Assembly: GCA_027047745.1 (NCBI GenBank)
Contig: JALTUB010000151.1
Location: 1 to 6,141 of the forward strand
Reading direction: 5' to 3'
DNA: 6,141 nt
Origin: Sulfurimonas sp.
GTDB lineage: Bacteria > Campylobacterota > Campylobacteria > Campylobacterales > Sulfurimonadaceae
The position numbers were made by a program, and so were the translations under genes. Each line of letters begins with the position of its first letter. Position 1 is the stretch's first letter. The notes under the pieces were generated by a model that was not told the DNA's origin, searched no databases, and saw only the letters and a program-made list of their open reading frames with translations. Shown here piece after piece: positions 5,992-6,141 of this stretch.

Positions 5992-6141
5992 TTACTCTTC
6001 TATATAGTTTTTCAGTCGGCGACCAACTTTAGGGTGTTTAAGCTTTTTGATAGCACTTGATTCTATCTGACGAACACGCTCACGAGTAACGCTCAGTTCT
6101 TTACCAATTTCCTCAAGTGTTCTATCACTCTCATCATCCAT
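5992..6141 (-). CDS. rpoD: RNA polymerase housekeeping sigma factor RpoD, C-terminal 49 residues
   Basis: Only the 3' end of the gene is inside the window; the frame is open to the right edge, and the Met at 6141 is internal. The visible part is region 4.2 of a sigma-70 factor. TLEEIGKELSVTRERVRQIE (8-27) is the helix-turn-helix that reads the promoter -35 element and contacts regulators, followed by SSAIKKLKHP (28-37) and a short tail KVGRRLKNYIEE ending at a TAA (5994-5992). The TRERVRQIE signature is diagnostic for sigma-70 factors, and the MDDESDRTLEEIGKEL context matches what I know of Campylobacterota RpoD rather than of alternative factors. The first residues, ahead of TLEE, replace the MKTDYTLEE-type stretch of E. 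coli. Transcription continues into the PAS-like gene 10 bp downstream. Confidence 0.93.
   Translation of the reverse strand: MDDESDRTLEEIGKELSVTRERVRQIESSAIKKLKHPKVGRRLKNYIEE

Overview
The window is AT-rich and densely coding. It looks like core chromosome of a Campylobacterota (Epsilonproteobacteria) member, probably Sulfurimonas-like. The evidence is the conserved order flgA-ubiX-coaD, the trio hemL-atpZ-small membrane protein, and a RpoD C-terminus of the type I know from Helicobacter and Campylobacter. The genus is an inference from memory of gene order and protein style. No gene-free stretch is longer than about 90 bp. I see no tRNA, rRNA, CRISPR array, insertion sequence or prophage.

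There are three transcription units. (1) Minus strand, 3106 down past 1: a TonB-like protein (TTG start), flgA, ubiX, coaD and a radical SAM gene cut by the window edge. These five genes are packed with a 1-bp gap (tonB/flgA), a 1-nt overlap (flgA/ubiX), a 2-bp gap or 10-nt overlap (ubiX/coaD, depending on the coaD start) and an overlap of about 11 nt (coaD/radical SAM). (2) Plus strand, 3198 to 5305: hemL, atpZ and an unnamed four-helix membrane protein, all overlapping end to start. (3) Minus strand, 6141 down to 5295: the last 49 codons of rpoD, then after 10 bp a PAS/GHKL-like gene that looks like a histidine-kinase-derived protein without catalytic residues.

Units 1 and 2 diverge from a 91-bp region (3107-3197) holding two perfect TATAAT boxes pointing away from each other, 26 bp apart. 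The two promoters probably share the same polymerase footprint. Units 2 and 3 converge, and their coding regions overlap by 11 bp (5295-5305) with no visible terminator between them.

Functionally the window mixes cofactor synthesis (coaD for coenzyme A, ubiX for prenylated FMN, hemL for tetrapyrroles), envelope and flagellar functions (TonB-like protein, P-ring chaperone FlgA, AtpZ, membrane protein) and the housekeeping sigma factor. I see no clear new defence or mobile system. The parts most worth a second look are the possible pseudokinase behind rpoD, the radical SAM gene joined to coaD, and the TonB-like protein heading the flgA operon.
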